DNA from: MWBV01 sp964418095
GTDB lineage: Archaea; Nanobdellota; Nanobdellia; Pacearchaeales; GW2011-AR1
DNA length: 64,000 bases
Assembly: GCA_964418095.1 (NCBI GenBank)
Contig: CAYQKM010000002.1
Span: 60,819-124,818, forward strand
Direction: 5' to 3'
Both the position numbers and the translations under genes were made by a program. This document shows, in pieces, positions 52,460 to 60,595 of the stretch; within the stretch, counting starts at the first letter, position 1, and each line of letters opens with the position of its first letter. The notes under the pieces are model-generated. The model did no database searches and was not told where the DNA came from. It saw nothing but the letters and a program-made list of their open reading frames with translations.

Positions 52460-53167
52460 CTATATTTCCCCTTTTAGATATTTTTTCCTCTTTTCTTCTG
52501 GAAATTTTTCTATTGAATATCTTAGCATTGTTCTTGGCATTTCTTTATACCTTTCTTTAAGAAAAATTTCTAAAACTTCTTGATTCTTTTTCCCAACTTC
52601 TCTTAACATCCACCCAACTGCCTTATGAATTAAATCGTGTTCATCTTTTAATAGAGTGTCTGCAATAGCAAGTGTCTCACCAAATATTCTCTTTCTTATA
52701 AAAGCATAAGTTGAAACAATAGCAATTCTCCTTTCCCATAAACTCTTAGATTTTGCAAGGAACTTTAAAATTTCTGTCCCATCTAAAATACAAAACTCAC
52801 CAACAATATTGGGTGCAGTTAAATCAACTAAATCCCAATTATTTATATTGTGAGTATTCTTCAAGTAAAACTCAAAAATCTCTCTTTTCTTTAATTTATC
52901 TTTCTTAGCTTTTTTATATTTATTAGTTAAAATTATCAAAGCAATTAATCTCTTTTCATGTATCTTACTATCTAAGAGAGTTTGTAAATCCTTAAAGGAT
53001 AATTCAGTATATTTTTTTGCAATACTTCTTTGAATAGGAACTTTTATTCCTAGAAAAATATCTCCTTCACCATACTGCCCTTTGCCAGTTTTAAAAAACC
53101 TTTGCAGTTGTTTTGCTTGTTCAGGGTTTTTAGAATTTTCAATTTCTTTTTTTAATTCATTTAACAT
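52460..53167 (-). CDS. AlkD-like DNA glycosylase (HEAT-repeat)
   Basis: A 235-aa alkylpurine DNA glycosylase of the AlkD family. Characteristic pieces are KNPEQAKQLQRFFKTGKGQYGEGDIFLGIKVP, the WDLVDLTAPNIVGEF segment with catalytic Asp, KSLWERRIAIVSTYAFI and HKAVGWMLREVGKKNQEVLEIFL. AlkD is made of HEAT-like helical repeats and flips damaged bases by non-canonical contacts. It sits between Cbf5 and the eL31 cluster but is not in that operon. Confidence 0.93.
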   Translation of the reverse strand: MLNELKKEIENSKNPEQAKQLQRFFKTGKGQYGEGDIFLGIKVPIQRSIAKKYTELSFKDLQTLLDSKIHEKRLIALIILTNKYKKAKKDKLKKREIFEFYLKNTHNINNWDLVDLTAPNIVGEFCILDGTEILKFLAKSKSLWERRIAIVSTYAFIRKRIFGETLAIADTLLKDEHDLIHKAVGWMLREVGKKNQEVLEIFLKERYKEMPRTMLRYSIEKFPEEKRKKYLKGEI

Positions 53168-53209
53168 CTTAATACTAAACTTAGTCTTTAATCTCTTTTA
53201 ACTTCAACT

Positions 53210-53794
53210 TTACTTTTGAAGAGCTACTCTAACCGGCTTAGTTGCTTTTTTTGGTTTTTCAGTCTGTCGTTTTGATTCCTTTGCCTTTTCTTTCTGGAAC
53301 TTTTGAGCTGCTTCTGCTGTTGCCTTCTCTTTTTCAGAAACCTCTTTTTTATCATCTACACCATCTTTATTCTTGTCTTTCTCTTCAGCAGGTTTTTGAA
53401 GAGTTTCCTTCATCTTTTGCATCATACTCTTTTTACTCTCAACTCTTTCAAGAGCAGTTTGCTTCAACTTCTCTTCTCTTAATTTTTTGAATTTAAGATT
53501 ATTTGGATAATCTACAAGATAAACTCTTACATTCTCACCCTCTTTAACAGTTCTTACCTTTATTTTAGAAGGATGTTTTCTTATACCTCTTGCCCACAAA
53601 AATTGATTTAAGTCCTTATCAATTTTAATTTTATTTAAATCTCTATTTTCAACTTTCATATGCTTAGCTAAAAATTCTTTAATTGTTTTTATTGCCTTTG
53701 GAGTTTTCTTATATCTCGGAACAACTCTGCTTTTTTCTCTTAGTGGAATTGTATATTCTCTTTCAAGTTTATTTTCTTGTTTTTTTTCTGTCAT
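53210..53794 (-). CDS. rpl31e: Ribosomal protein eL31 with long charged C-terminal extension
   Basis: eL31 (about 90 aa core) with a long extra tail. The core is TIPLREKSRVVPRYKKTPKA, then IKEFLAKHMKV, WARGIRKHPSKIKVRTVKEGENVRVYLVDYP. From about residue 110 to 194 comes a Lys/Glu/Ala-rich helical extension (LREEKLKQTALERVESK, then KSEKEKATAEAAQKFQ). I use ATG 53794; the longer ATG at 53812 would overlap the upstream stop. The extension roughly doubles the usual size and may bind rRNA or factors. Confidence 0.9.
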   Translation of the reverse strand: MTEKKQENKLEREYTIPLREKSRVVPRYKKTPKAIKTIKEFLAKHMKVENRDLNKIKIDKDLNQFLWARGIRKHPSKIKVRTVKEGENVRVYLVDYPNNLKFKKLREEKLKQTALERVESKKSMMQKMKETLQKPAEEKDKNKDGVDDKKEVSEKEKATAEAAQKFQKEKAKESKRQTEKPKKATKPVRVALQK

Positions 53795-53795
53795 T

Positions 53796-54239
53796 TTAAT
53801 TTGATTTTGCATTCATTACTAATTTTTCTAGAGGCAATCCCCATTCAGCTTGGAACATTGACCTTATTATAGTCATATTTAAAGGGTCATCTAAATTATT
53901 AACATATATTGCTAATTTGTGCCTGTCTTTTTTATAATTAGCATGGACAATAGCTTTTCCTTGAGATCCTTCATAAATTATTGTTTCTTTATAGTCTTTA
54001 TAACCAGGAGTATTTTCCAATGTCTTTTTTTCTTCTAGTGAAAATTTGTTTATTCTTTTCCACCCATATTTTTCAAAGTGTATATCACTAAAATCAGGTT
54101 TTCCATTAATTATGTAAACCTCCATCTCTTTCCCAAGTATCTCTTTTCCTTCACTAGATTCTTCTTCTGCTAATTTTGACTCAATTCTTCTATTGCTAAA
54201 TATTTTATGTCTAGCATATCTCGGGTTTTCTCTTAACAT
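53796..54239 (-). CDS. Hypothetical protein in ribosomal cluster, 147 aa
   Basis: Lies between eL39 and eL31, two bases after the eL39 gene and one base before eL31. The N-terminal 40 residues are charged (RYARHKIFSNRRIESKLAEEE), then a compact domain (EVYIINGKPDFSDIHFEKYGWKRINKFSLEEK) and end WGLPLEKLVMNAKSN. Not recognised. Its embedding in an eS19-eL39-eL31 operon suggests a ribosome-linked role, but that is inference. Confidence 0.8.
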   Translation of the reverse strand: MLRENPRYARHKIFSNRRIESKLAEEESSEGKEILGKEMEVYIINGKPDFSDIHFEKYGWKRINKFSLEEKKTLENTPGYKDYKETIIYEGSQGKAIVHANYKKDRHKLAIYVNNLDDPLNMTIIRSMFQAEWGLPLEKLVMNAKSN

Positions 54240-54240
54240 T

Positions 54241-54444
54241 TTAACCTAAATGATATTTCCTCCTTTTTGCAGGTTTAACATGAAGTTTAGTTCTTCTCCA
54301 AGACCTTTTTCTATTTGTCATAACAGAAGGATGCACTTTTTTTCCTGTTCCGTATTTTTTTAAAACAGCCCAGACAGGAGCCCATTTTGTTTGCTTTCCT
54401 TTTTTTGCAAGTATCTTTTTTTTATTTTTATTTTTTATAGGCAT
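54241..54444 (-). CDS. rpl39e: Ribosomal protein eL39 with extensions
   Basis: A small basic protein at the exit tunnel. The core is KQTKWAPVWAVLKKYGTGKKVHPSVMTNRKRSWRRTKLHVKP, matching P-x-W ... P-x-x-x-x-R-x-W-R-R-x-K-L of archaeal eL39 (51 aa), here 67 aa with extra residues at both ends. It lies one base from the neighbouring genes on either side in the eS19-eL39-eL31 operon. Confidence 0.85.
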   Translation of the reverse strand: MPIKNKNKKKILAKKGKQTKWAPVWAVLKKYGTGKKVHPSVMTNRKRSWRRTKLHVKPAKRRKYHLG

Positions 54445-54445
54445 T

Positions 54446-54874
54446 TTACTTTACTCCTTCTAAGAATTTTTTTCCTTTCTCAGTTAATATTCTTCCAGGT
54501 TTTTTACTCTTTACTCCTCTTACTGGTTTTTGAATCTCAGTAAATCCAGCTTTATCTGATTGCTGTAAAATTGTTCTTATTATTTTTCCAGAACCTTTTG
54601 CAAATTTTTCAGGTTTAAATCCTCTGTTTTTTCTAGAGCCATATTTAGTTCTTAATCTTTGAACACCAACTGAACCTTTTTTGTAAATATTTCTAAGGAC
54701 AGATGCAGACCTTTTATGCCAGAAATCATCATCATCTATTGGCCTTTCTTTTCCTGAACCAGATTTCACAAACTTTGCCCATTCTGGCTCTTGAAATTCA
54801 GGGACTTTTTTTAAAGCTTCAGCTAATTTTAAATTATATTCCTGCGCTGGCAAAGTATAAACTGAATTTTCCAT
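54446..54874 (-). CDS. rps19e: Ribosomal protein eS19
   Basis: A 142-aa small-subunit protein. Family segments are the LAEALKKVPEFQEPEWAKFVKSG start, DDDFWHKRSASVLRNIYKKGSVGVQRLRTKYGSRKNRGFKPEKFAKGSG, and GRILTEKGKKFL at the end. It is the first gene of eS19-eL39-unknown-eL31, transcribed leftward. Two hairpins in the upstream region may belong to its leader. Confidence 0.95.
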   Translation of the reverse strand: MENSVYTLPAQEYNLKLAEALKKVPEFQEPEWAKFVKSGSGKERPIDDDDFWHKRSASVLRNIYKKGSVGVQRLRTKYGSRKNRGFKPEKFAKGSGKIIRTILQQSDKAGFTEIQKPVRGVKSKKPGRILTEKGKKFLEGVK

Positions 54875-54982
54875 TTTAGTTTTATTCTAATTTATCAGGC
54901 TTGTCCTACGACAATAGATTAACTCTTTGAGTTATTTACCTAAAAATTATGATTAAAGAAGGTTTATAAATTATTTGGTTAG
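54875..54982 (-). promoter_or_regulatory. eS19 leader region with two small hairpins
   Basis: On the minus strand AACTC-AAA-GAGTT and TTGTC-GTAG-GACAA can each form 5-bp hairpins within the 108 bases between YhbY and eS19. The second is nearly the same as the TTGTC-ATA-GACAA hairpin in the S-layer leader. It may be a leader structure or a processing signal. Confidence 0.4.
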
Positions 54983-55255
54983 CTAATCCTGAGTTTCTTG
55001 CTTTATTTCACTCCTCATATCTCTTCTCCACTTTTTCACAACAATTGTATATCCTATTATCCTTGAAGTATAATGATTCCCAAGCTCATTTAATATTTTT
55101 TCATTTATTTCTTTTAATTCTTCTTTATCTCTGCAGCAGCTTTTTAAAACAGAGATTTTAACATTTTTAGTTACATTAAAATGACTTTTAAGACTGCTTA
55201 TAAACTGCTCTGTAACTCCGTTTTTCCCTAATTGCATTTGTCTTATTGAAGGCAT
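54983..55255 (-). CDS. YhbY/CRM-domain RNA-binding protein
   Basis: A 90-aa CRS1/YhbY (CRM) domain. MQLGKNGVTEQFISSLKSHF carries the GxxG-like loop (GKNG) of this KH-related fold, and the rest (NVKISVLKSCCRDKEELKEINEKIL, GYTIVVKKWRRD) follows the family. Bacterial YhbY binds pre-50S particles, so a ribosome assembly role is likely. Two adjacent cysteines (KSCCRDK) are unusual. Confidence 0.9.
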   Translation of the reverse strand: MPSIRQMQLGKNGVTEQFISSLKSHFNVTKNVKISVLKSCCRDKEELKEINEKILNELGNHYTSRIIGYTIVVKKWRRDMRSEIKQETQD

Positions 55256-55648
55256 TTATTTTTTCTCCAAGTTTTTCTTAATATACTCTTCTATTTCTGA
55301 CTTCTTTACTTTAATTATTTTAGGTTTTTTCTTTAACCCCCAACTTCCACTTTTCATTAATCTGCTCTTATAAACTTCTTTTCCAGTAAATTTATGCATA
55401 TTAACATCGGATTTATTATCTCTCCAGTCCTGACTTTTAGAAGCACAAATAACTGCAGCTTCTTTTATTTCTTTTTTTAATATTTTCCCTTCTTTATCAA
55501 TAACACAAAAAGGGCTCCCAGGCTTTGCACTATGTAAAATTACACATTCTTTTCCTTCGTATTTTTTAACAAGTTCGTCATTATTTTCAGAATTTTTACC
55601 TAAAAGTATTTTTGTTCCTGAATATAATTCATATTCCCGAGGTTTCAT
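55256..55648 (-). CDS. NFACT-R/DUF814-like RNA-binding protein, 130 aa
   Basis: A stand-alone NFACT RNA-binding (NFACT-R) domain as found at the end of RqcH/NEMF and in CCDC25. It has the YSGTKILLGKNSENNDELVKKY opening, SAKPGSPFCVI, EAAVICASKSQDWRDNKSDVNMHKFTGKEVYKSR and the final KPKIIKVKKSE. Here only this domain exists, without the NFACT-N/HhH or coiled coil parts. Overlaps no neighbour; the next gene follows one base later. Confidence 0.85.
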   Translation of the reverse strand: MKPREYELYSGTKILLGKNSENNDELVKKYEGKECVILHSAKPGSPFCVIDKEGKILKKEIKEAAVICASKSQDWRDNKSDVNMHKFTGKEVYKSRLMKSGSWGLKKKPKIIKVKKSEIEEYIKKNLEKK

Positions 55649-55721
55649 ATAATTATCAGGAACTTAATGTTTAAAAATTCTATTAACCCCTTTATCTAGT
55701 TTGAGATTTATTATTTTTAAT

Positions 55722-56216
55722 TTAAAATTTATTTTTTTTATTAATCCACTCATTTACTATTTTAATGCATTTTTTTTGATTTCCCCAAGTAAGCATCTTT
55801 TTAGCTTCATTATATGAAGCCCACTTATATCCAGTATGCTCAATAGGGTCAAGTTTTAATTTGCCATTTCCTTTCTTAACTTCAACTGCAAATAAATGGT
55901 AAGTTTGTCCAATAGTTGTTGGCCTATCCCAGAGTTTTTTATTATATAAATAAGAACCTTTTTCTCTAAATCGTTTTACTCTTAAAACTTTCAAACCAGT
56001 TTCTTCACTAACTTCTCTTTTTGCAGCTCTTCTTTTTGATTCAAATTTTTCAATTTTACCCTTTGGAAATTCCCATCCTTTCCAGTGTTTTTTTCTTTTA
56101 AGTAAAACATATTCTATTTTACCCTCATTAGATTTACAATATGTAACCCCAAAAACAGCTTTTCTATATTTTCTTTTTTTTAAATTTTTATTTGATTTTT
56201 TCTTAGTTTTAAACAT
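55722..56216 (-). CDS. Nudix hydrolase
   Basis: A Nudix fold, about 164 aa from ATG 56216. The Nudix box GKIEKFESKRRAAKREVSEETGLKV matches G-x5-E-x7-REU-x-EE-x-GU. WEFPKGKIE precedes it and PIEHTGYKWASYNEAKKML follows. It begins with a Lys-rich tail, so it might act on RNA or ADP-ribose-type substrates. The earlier in-frame ATG at 56240 would overlap the DUF5654 gene. Confidence 0.92.
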   Translation of the reverse strand: MFKTKKKSNKNLKKRKYRKAVFGVTYCKSNEGKIEYVLLKRKKHWKGWEFPKGKIEKFESKRRAAKREVSEETGLKVLRVKRFREKGSYLYNKKLWDRPTTIGQTYHLFAVEVKKGNGKLKLDPIEHTGYKWASYNEAKKMLTWGNQKKCIKIVNEWINKKNKF

Positions 56217-56220
56217 CTTC

Positions 56221-56544
56221 TTATTTTTTTTCTGTTTCATTTTTAACTTCTTCTTTTTCTTTTAACATTCTTGATGTTATCATAATTCCTAGAACACACA
56301 GCCCAGTAACAATTACTGCTCCAATAACTGAACTTAACAAAGTTCCATCTCCTGAAAATCTGTCTATTGCTTCCTTAACAACATCTCTCCAGACAAGAGC
56401 AATTAAAAATCCAAATGCTGCCATCAATGCAGTGTTTGTTTCTTTTTTAAACTCCTTCCTAAATGCTTTCACACCACTCTTTGTTTTTTCTTTTAATTTT
56501 TTAACTCTTTCTTTTTCTCTTTTAATGATTTCTTTTTTTTCCAT
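56221..56544 (-). CDS. DUF5654 family membrane protein
   Basis: A 107-aa protein with a charged amphipathic start (about 1-34, KREKERVKKLKEKTKSGVKAFRKEF) and two membrane helices (about 38-54 and 71-90) around ALVWRDVVKEAIDRF, the DUF5654 pattern. It ends in a Lys/Glu-rich tail. It lies two bases after RuBisCO and four before Nudix, so all three are co-transcribed. Confidence 0.85.
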   Translation of the reverse strand: MEKKEIIKREKERVKKLKEKTKSGVKAFRKEFKKETNTALMAAFGFLIALVWRDVVKEAIDRFSGDGTLLSSVIGAVIVTGLCVLGIMITSRMLKEKEEVKNETEKK

Positions 56545-56545
56545 T

Positions 56546-57811
56546 TTATCTTAAATACCCCCACTTGCCAAGAGCTAGTTTTAATTCTATGTGTTCTTTA
56601 GAATATTCTTCTAAACTAATATTTTTCATAATAGCATCTACAGCCTGCCTCATTGATTTTGCCCCAGCTTCTATTCCTAATGGATGTGCACCAACACCTC
56701 CTCCTGCCTGAGCAATAATATCTTTTCCCATATGCCTTACTAATTTCTGTAATGTTCCAGCGTGTATTCCCCCTGAACACACAGCAAAAGTAGGTTTTAC
56801 ACCATACCATTTTTGAGATAAATTCTTACTTGTTTGAGGTATAAAATTATATTCTATCTCATCTTTAATATGCATAATCTCTTCTTTCTTGCCTTTCATT
56901 TTTCCAAAGATTGCACCAATATGCAAATTATCTGCACCTATAATTCTAGAAATTTGCGCAACAACTTTCATACTCATTCCATGATTCTCATCTTCTGTAA
57001 ACATTCCGTGTCCTGCTCTGTGAGCATGAATAATCAAATTAAAATTCTCATTTCTTAATGTCTGAAAAGCTCCCCATCCCACACTAAGAATATCTATCAT
57101 AACACACTTTCCACCATTATCTTGGACAAACTTTGCTCTCCTTATCATTTCATTTGTTTCAGCACTTACATTTTCAACATAAATCTTTTTTTCACCAGTT
57201 TCTTTTTCTACTTTTTCAAGTGCTTTAATAGTCAATAAAAATCTTTTCTTAAATCTATTAAATGACTGGTCAGTAAGGTTCTCATCTGATTTAACTAAAT
57301 CTAATCCCCCTTTCCAAGCCTTATATGCATACTCTGCATGCTCTTTTGGCGTAAGCCCAAGTTTAGGTTTTACAATTGTTCCAACTAAAGGTCTATCTTT
57401 AATATTCAATATTTTTCTAACACCCTCTATTCCATATTTAGGACCCTTAAAACTTTTTATTATTTTTTCAGGAAATTCAATATCTTCTAATCTTAGTTTT
57501 TCAACATCTTTCATTCCAAAAATATTTCCAGCAATTCCAGATAATATTGAAGGCATATTTCCTAATTCAAAAATTTCAATAGGATAAGCAATTTTAACAT
57601 AATTACCTTTTATTGAAAATACTTTTGCACCTAATTTTTTAATTAGCTTATCATTAATTCCCTGGACACTATCCCATGTTCCTATTGAGCTTTCAAGAGC
57701 AACTTTATTTGCAGCATCTTTTATGCTTATTTTGTTTGGAGTTACTTTAAACAAACAGATAAGGTCTGTTTTTTTTGGCTTGTATTTTAAATCTAAGAAT
57801 TTATTTTCCAT
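56546..57811 (-). CDS. rbcL: Ribulose-1,5-bisphosphate carboxylase, type III (archaeal)
   Basis: RuBisCO large-chain protein (421 aa from ATG 57811; GTG at 57817 belongs to the GAGGTGA Shine-Dalgarno). All catalytic residues are visible: Lys148 (KPKLGL), carbamylated Lys174 with Asp176/Glu177 (LVKSDEN), His264 (HAHRAGHGMF), Lys304 (GKMKG loop 6) and Ser346 (SGGIHAG), plus GGGVGAHPLGIEAGAKSMRQA. The archaeal N-terminal and compact length fit type III, which acts in AMP salvage rather than the Calvin cycle. The required AMP phosphorylase is at 3910-5397. Confidence 0.95.
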   Translation of the reverse strand: MENKFLDLKYKPKKTDLICLFKVTPNKISIKDAANKVALESSIGTWDSVQGINDKLIKKLGAKVFSIKGNYVKIAYPIEIFELGNMPSILSGIAGNIFGMKDVEKLRLEDIEFPEKIIKSFKGPKYGIEGVRKILNIKDRPLVGTIVKPKLGLTPKEHAEYAYKAWKGGLDLVKSDENLTDQSFNRFKKRFLLTIKALEKVEKETGEKKIYVENVSAETNEMIRRAKFVQDNGGKCVMIDILSVGWGAFQTLRNENFNLIIHAHRAGHGMFTEDENHGMSMKVVAQISRIIGADNLHIGAIFGKMKGKKEEIMHIKDEIEYNFIPQTSKNLSQKWYGVKPTFAVCSGGIHAGTLQKLVRHMGKDIIAQAGGGVGAHPLGIEAGAKSMRQAVDAIMKNISLEEYSKEHIELKLALGKWGYLR

Positions 57812-57903
57812 TTTCACCTCTGATATTATTTAATTATTTTTAGTTTTTAAACTATTCCTCTTAAATTATTTTTAAAATAAAACTTCATTAAAAACTAGGT
57901 TCT

Positions 57904-58068
57904 TTATGATTCACAATAAGTTAATTCATATCTTTTATGATGATACTCTTTGCACTCTTTACAGTTAGAGTGTCTAGGACAATTTAATTTAGGACACCTG
58001 CATTTGGGATTAAATGTCTCATCAACTTCTTCAAACTCTTCTAAAAAAGGATACTCTTCATTTTCCAT
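57904..58068 (-). CDS. Small cysteine-rich (zinc-type) protein, 54 aa
   Basis: An acidic start (MENEEYPFLEEFEEVDETFN) is followed by PKCRCPKLNCPRHSNCKECKEYHHKRY, with six cysteines and paired histidines in 25 residues: probably one or two zinc sites. It lies upstream of RuBisCO, on the same strand, separated by about 90 bases. Not recognised. Confidence 0.6.
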   Translation of the reverse strand: MENEEYPFLEEFEEVDETFNPKCRCPKLNCPRHSNCKECKEYHHKRYELTYCES

Positions 58069-58121
58069 TACACTTTTCAAAGTCTCTTTTTTTTAAAATC
58101 TTTTCATTTAAAAGAATTATT

Positions 58122-58721
58122 TTAAAACAATTTCCTTCTTATAATTTTTAAAGTAAATGAACTCTCAATTGTCTCTTCTGGATACTCTTCACAATTCACA
58201 CTTAGTTTAAACACTTCTGTACAAGGCTTAGTATTTTTTGGAGCACTTATTTTTACAAGAGAAGAACCTAACCCATCTCCTCTAATTTCTTCAAAGTATG
58301 CATCCTTAACAGAGCTCTCAATTAAATCAAGAGGATTAACAAATCCTTTAGCTAAGCATGAATCTTTTAAACTTGTTTCTAAAACTTCAATATTATATTT
58401 GCATCCCTTATTTCCATTTCCCCAAGCATCAATTTTCTCAGGTTTAAATATGACTAAGATATTAGACGATTTCCCTCTTTTTATTTCAAATTCTTTATGG
58501 TTACCAAAAATAATTAACGCTGTTTTATCTTCATTTGCTAAATTTCTAACATTTTCAATTGCTTCTCTTTCTTCTATCTTAAGAATTTCATTAGAAGATT
58601 TAACTAAATAGTATTTTAATAAAACAAGCCCCAACAAGATAATCCCTACACCAATAGCAATCCAAAAAATAATTTTACTCTGTTTTTTCTTAAAAGTTCT
58701 TTCACCTCTTTCTTTTTTCAT
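58122..58721 (-). CDS. Membrane-anchored surface protein, 199 aa
   Basis: A basic N-terminus (MKKERGERTFKKKQSK) and one helix (17-37) are followed by an exterior domain with cysteines in GNKGCKYNIEVLETSLKDSCLAKG and PCTEVFKLSVNC. It is a distant paralogue of the protein at 59268-59861: shared WGN.N..C.Y.I, NP-x-x-x-I/S, and PKxxxPC...C patterns. Here the N-terminal pilin-like cleavage signal is absent. It overlaps the next gene by 20 bases. Confidence 0.75.
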   Translation of the reverse strand: MKKERGERTFKKKQSKIIFWIAIGVGIILLGLVLLKYYLVKSSNEILKIEEREAIENVRNLANEDKTALIIFGNHKEFEIKRGKSSNILVIFKPEKIDAWGNGNKGCKYNIEVLETSLKDSCLAKGFVNPLDLIESSVKDAYFEEIRGDGLGSSLVKISAPKNTKPCTEVFKLSVNCEEYPEETIESSFTLKIIRRKLF

Positions 58722-59253
58722 TCTTATTATATTTACTTTTATTCTTTAAATCTTTTCTTCTTTTATTCACATGTTTATTTGCCCAGTAAGAAACATAGAT
58801 TAAAACACCTAAGGCAATACCCAATATTATAAATCTCATTAAATCATCCATATAACTCCAATATCTTCCTGTTCCATAGATAATAAACATTAAACTTCCA
58901 AACATTAATCCTCCAGAGATAGAATTTATACTTATAAAAATTGCACATATTGATATAACTAAAATACCAAATATTAAACTAATTATAAACATGTTTTTTG
59001 AATATTCTTTCTCTGCAACACTGTATTCCTTATAACACTCTTCATATGCTCTTTGAGATTCAATTGCCTTTTCTCGCACTTCAAGTTCAGTTTCATTTGA
59101 GTCAGGTAGAGAATTATACACTGGATTTATTAAACTATAATTACAATAATCTTCGTATTTTGGAGCATCATAAACTAATTTAGTTCCAAAAACACAGAAC
59201 ATTAAAAATATTATTGCTATTGTGATACCTAAAACAACTTCTCTTATTTTCAT
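58702..59253 (-). CDS. Hypothetical membrane protein, 183 aa
   Basis: About four membrane helices (about 7-27, 91-112, 116-132, 138-157) with a soluble segment between helix 1 and 2 (residues 33-85) that contains CNYSLINPVYNSLPDSNETELEVREKAIESQRAYEECYKEYSVAEKEY, a charged amphipathic stretch. The end is Lys/Arg-rich. It overlaps the downstream gene by 20 bases and follows the pilin-like gene by 14 bases, so all three form one operon. Confidence 0.75.
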   Translation of the reverse strand: MKIREVVLGITIAIIFLMFCVFGTKLVYDAPKYEDYCNYSLINPVYNSLPDSNETELEVREKAIESQRAYEECYKEYSVAEKEYSKNMFIISLIFGILVISICAIFISINSISGGLMFGSLMFIIYGTGRYWSYMDDLMRFIILGIALGVLIYVSYWANKHVNKRRKDLKNKSKYNKNEKRKR

Positions 59254-59267
59254 TTTAAAATACAGAT

Positions 59268-59861
59268 TTAAAATATTCCTTTCTTTAAAACGTTTATGTC
59301 AAAGTAAGATGTTGAAGTCTCTGAATTGTAACCTGGACATTTAACGATAATAGTGAATCTTTGCAAACATGGAGGAATATCTTTTGGAATATTTATTTTT
59401 AAAGTTGTATATCCTACACCATTCTCAAGTGTACTAAATGAAGCATTTACTTTCCCTGTTACAATTGAGTTCTCAGGGTTTGTCCATCCCATACCCTCAC
59501 TATTACAATAATCTCCATCTACATTAGCAACAATTGAATATCTGCAATTTTGATTATTTGCATCTCCCCATGCACGAGGGTCATTTGGAGCAAATCCAAA
59601 TGCTATCCCAAAGTTTTCTGTTCCCTGTTTTACATCAGCAGCGTTCTTTCCAAGGAGAACAACTAATTTATTTCCTTTACTGCCAAATAAATTTTGAATT
59701 TCTCCTTTTACTTGTCCATCAATACTATCAACACTTTCTGTTGTGCTAGAAAAAATACTTCTTGTCAAGATTAATCCAAGAACAAGTGCACTCATTAAAA
59801 GAACTATAGTAACAATTGTACCAACACTCATTTCCATAGCAGCTCTTTTTTTGTTCACCAT
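59268..59861 (-). CDS. Pilin-like surface protein, 197 aa
   Basis: The leader MVNKKRAAMEMSVGTIVTIVLLMSA has K-K-R-A-A-M-E-M-S before a hydrophobic helix (11-32), a class III prepilin-like signal. The exterior domain includes CRYSIVANVDGDYCNSEGMGWTNPE and PCLQRFTIIVKC with four cysteines. A paralogue sits two genes downstream. It is a likely pilin or minor pilin, separate from the large surface operon at 29.8-37.8 kb. Confidence 0.8.
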   Translation of the reverse strand: MVNKKRAAMEMSVGTIVTIVLLMSALVLGLILTRSIFSSTTESVDSIDGQVKGEIQNLFGSKGNKLVVLLGKNAADVKQGTENFGIAFGFAPNDPRAWGDANNQNCRYSIVANVDGDYCNSEGMGWTNPENSIVTGKVNASFSTLENGVGYTTLKINIPKDIPPCLQRFTIIVKCPGYNSETSTSYFDINVLKKGIF

Positions 59862-59876
59862 CTTATTAAAATATAA

Positions 59877-60242
59877 TTAAATAGAGTTTATAAATATATA
59901 CATATTTAGTCCAATTAAGAGGGAGCTTACAAGTATAGCGACTATACTAAGCACTCTTGACACTCTTGCTATTCTTGTTTTATATTTTCTACCTTTTATT
60001 ATCCCTAATATTCCTAATACTAATGCTGTTAAAGGCAAACTAATACTTAATAAAAGTGAAGATAACCAGCCTCCTCTAGTAAGACTTAAAATTAAAGTTG
60101 ATACAGGAATAAACAAAGCAAATACTATTCCCATTGTGCTAAAAATATATGAATTAATCTCTTTCAGTTCAGCATTTTTTAATCCTTCTGCAAAATTCTT
60201 TCTTGCTCCAGATTTATTTAATTTTGTTCCCCTCTTTTTCAT
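59877..60242 (-). CDS. Hypothetical membrane protein, ~121 aa
   Basis: I choose ATG 60242 (MKKRGTKLNKSGARKNFAEGL) over an upstream TTG at 60293. There are three or four membrane segments (about 30-50, 54-75, 100-119), resembling the DUF4190 layout, with a glycine-rich ILGIIKGRKYKT turn and a final short helix. A TATA-like ttttatttta lies upstream. It is first in the operon with the pilin-like gene. Confidence 0.7.
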   Translation of the reverse strand: MKKRGTKLNKSGARKNFAEGLKNAELKEINSYIFSTMGIVFALFIPVSTLILSLTRGGWLSSLLLSISLPLTALVLGILGIIKGRKYKTRIARVSRVLSIVAILVSSLLIGLNMYIFINSI

Positions 60243-60354
60243 TCTATACAAATAAACCTTTTTTATTTTATAAATGTTTTTATTATCTTTCAAATTTAAA
60301 TCACTTAATTTACTAGAACTTATCTGATTTACACTTAAAATAAATGTGAGAATA

Positions 60355-60426
60355 TGGGACCTCCGGGAGTCGAACCCGGCACTCCATGATCTTCAGTCAT
60401 GTGCTCTCCCGCTGAGCTAAGATCCC
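60355..60426 (-). tRNA. tRNA-Phe(GAA)
   Basis: On the minus strand GGGATCT pairs with AGGTCCC (one G-U), discriminator A. The D stem is GCTC with GAGC, the anticodon stem CATGA with TCATG around CTGAAGA, anticodon GAA, with U33 and G37. The T arm is CCGGG-TTCGACT-CCCGG. G37 is the substrate for wyosine formation by the Taw1 encoded in this window. No intron and no CCA. Confidence 0.95.
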
Positions 60427-60595
60427 AATTTAAGTTAATACTTTATACTTTTAAATGTTTAGAAAAGAGAATAGATTGTACTTTGTCTTAACGCCTACAA
60501 TGAAACTTATCTAAATAATTTATTTAATCTAAGTGTTAGCTCAATATTCTGGAATTTAGCTCAAATTTATAAATAATTTTTATTTATCATCCATT

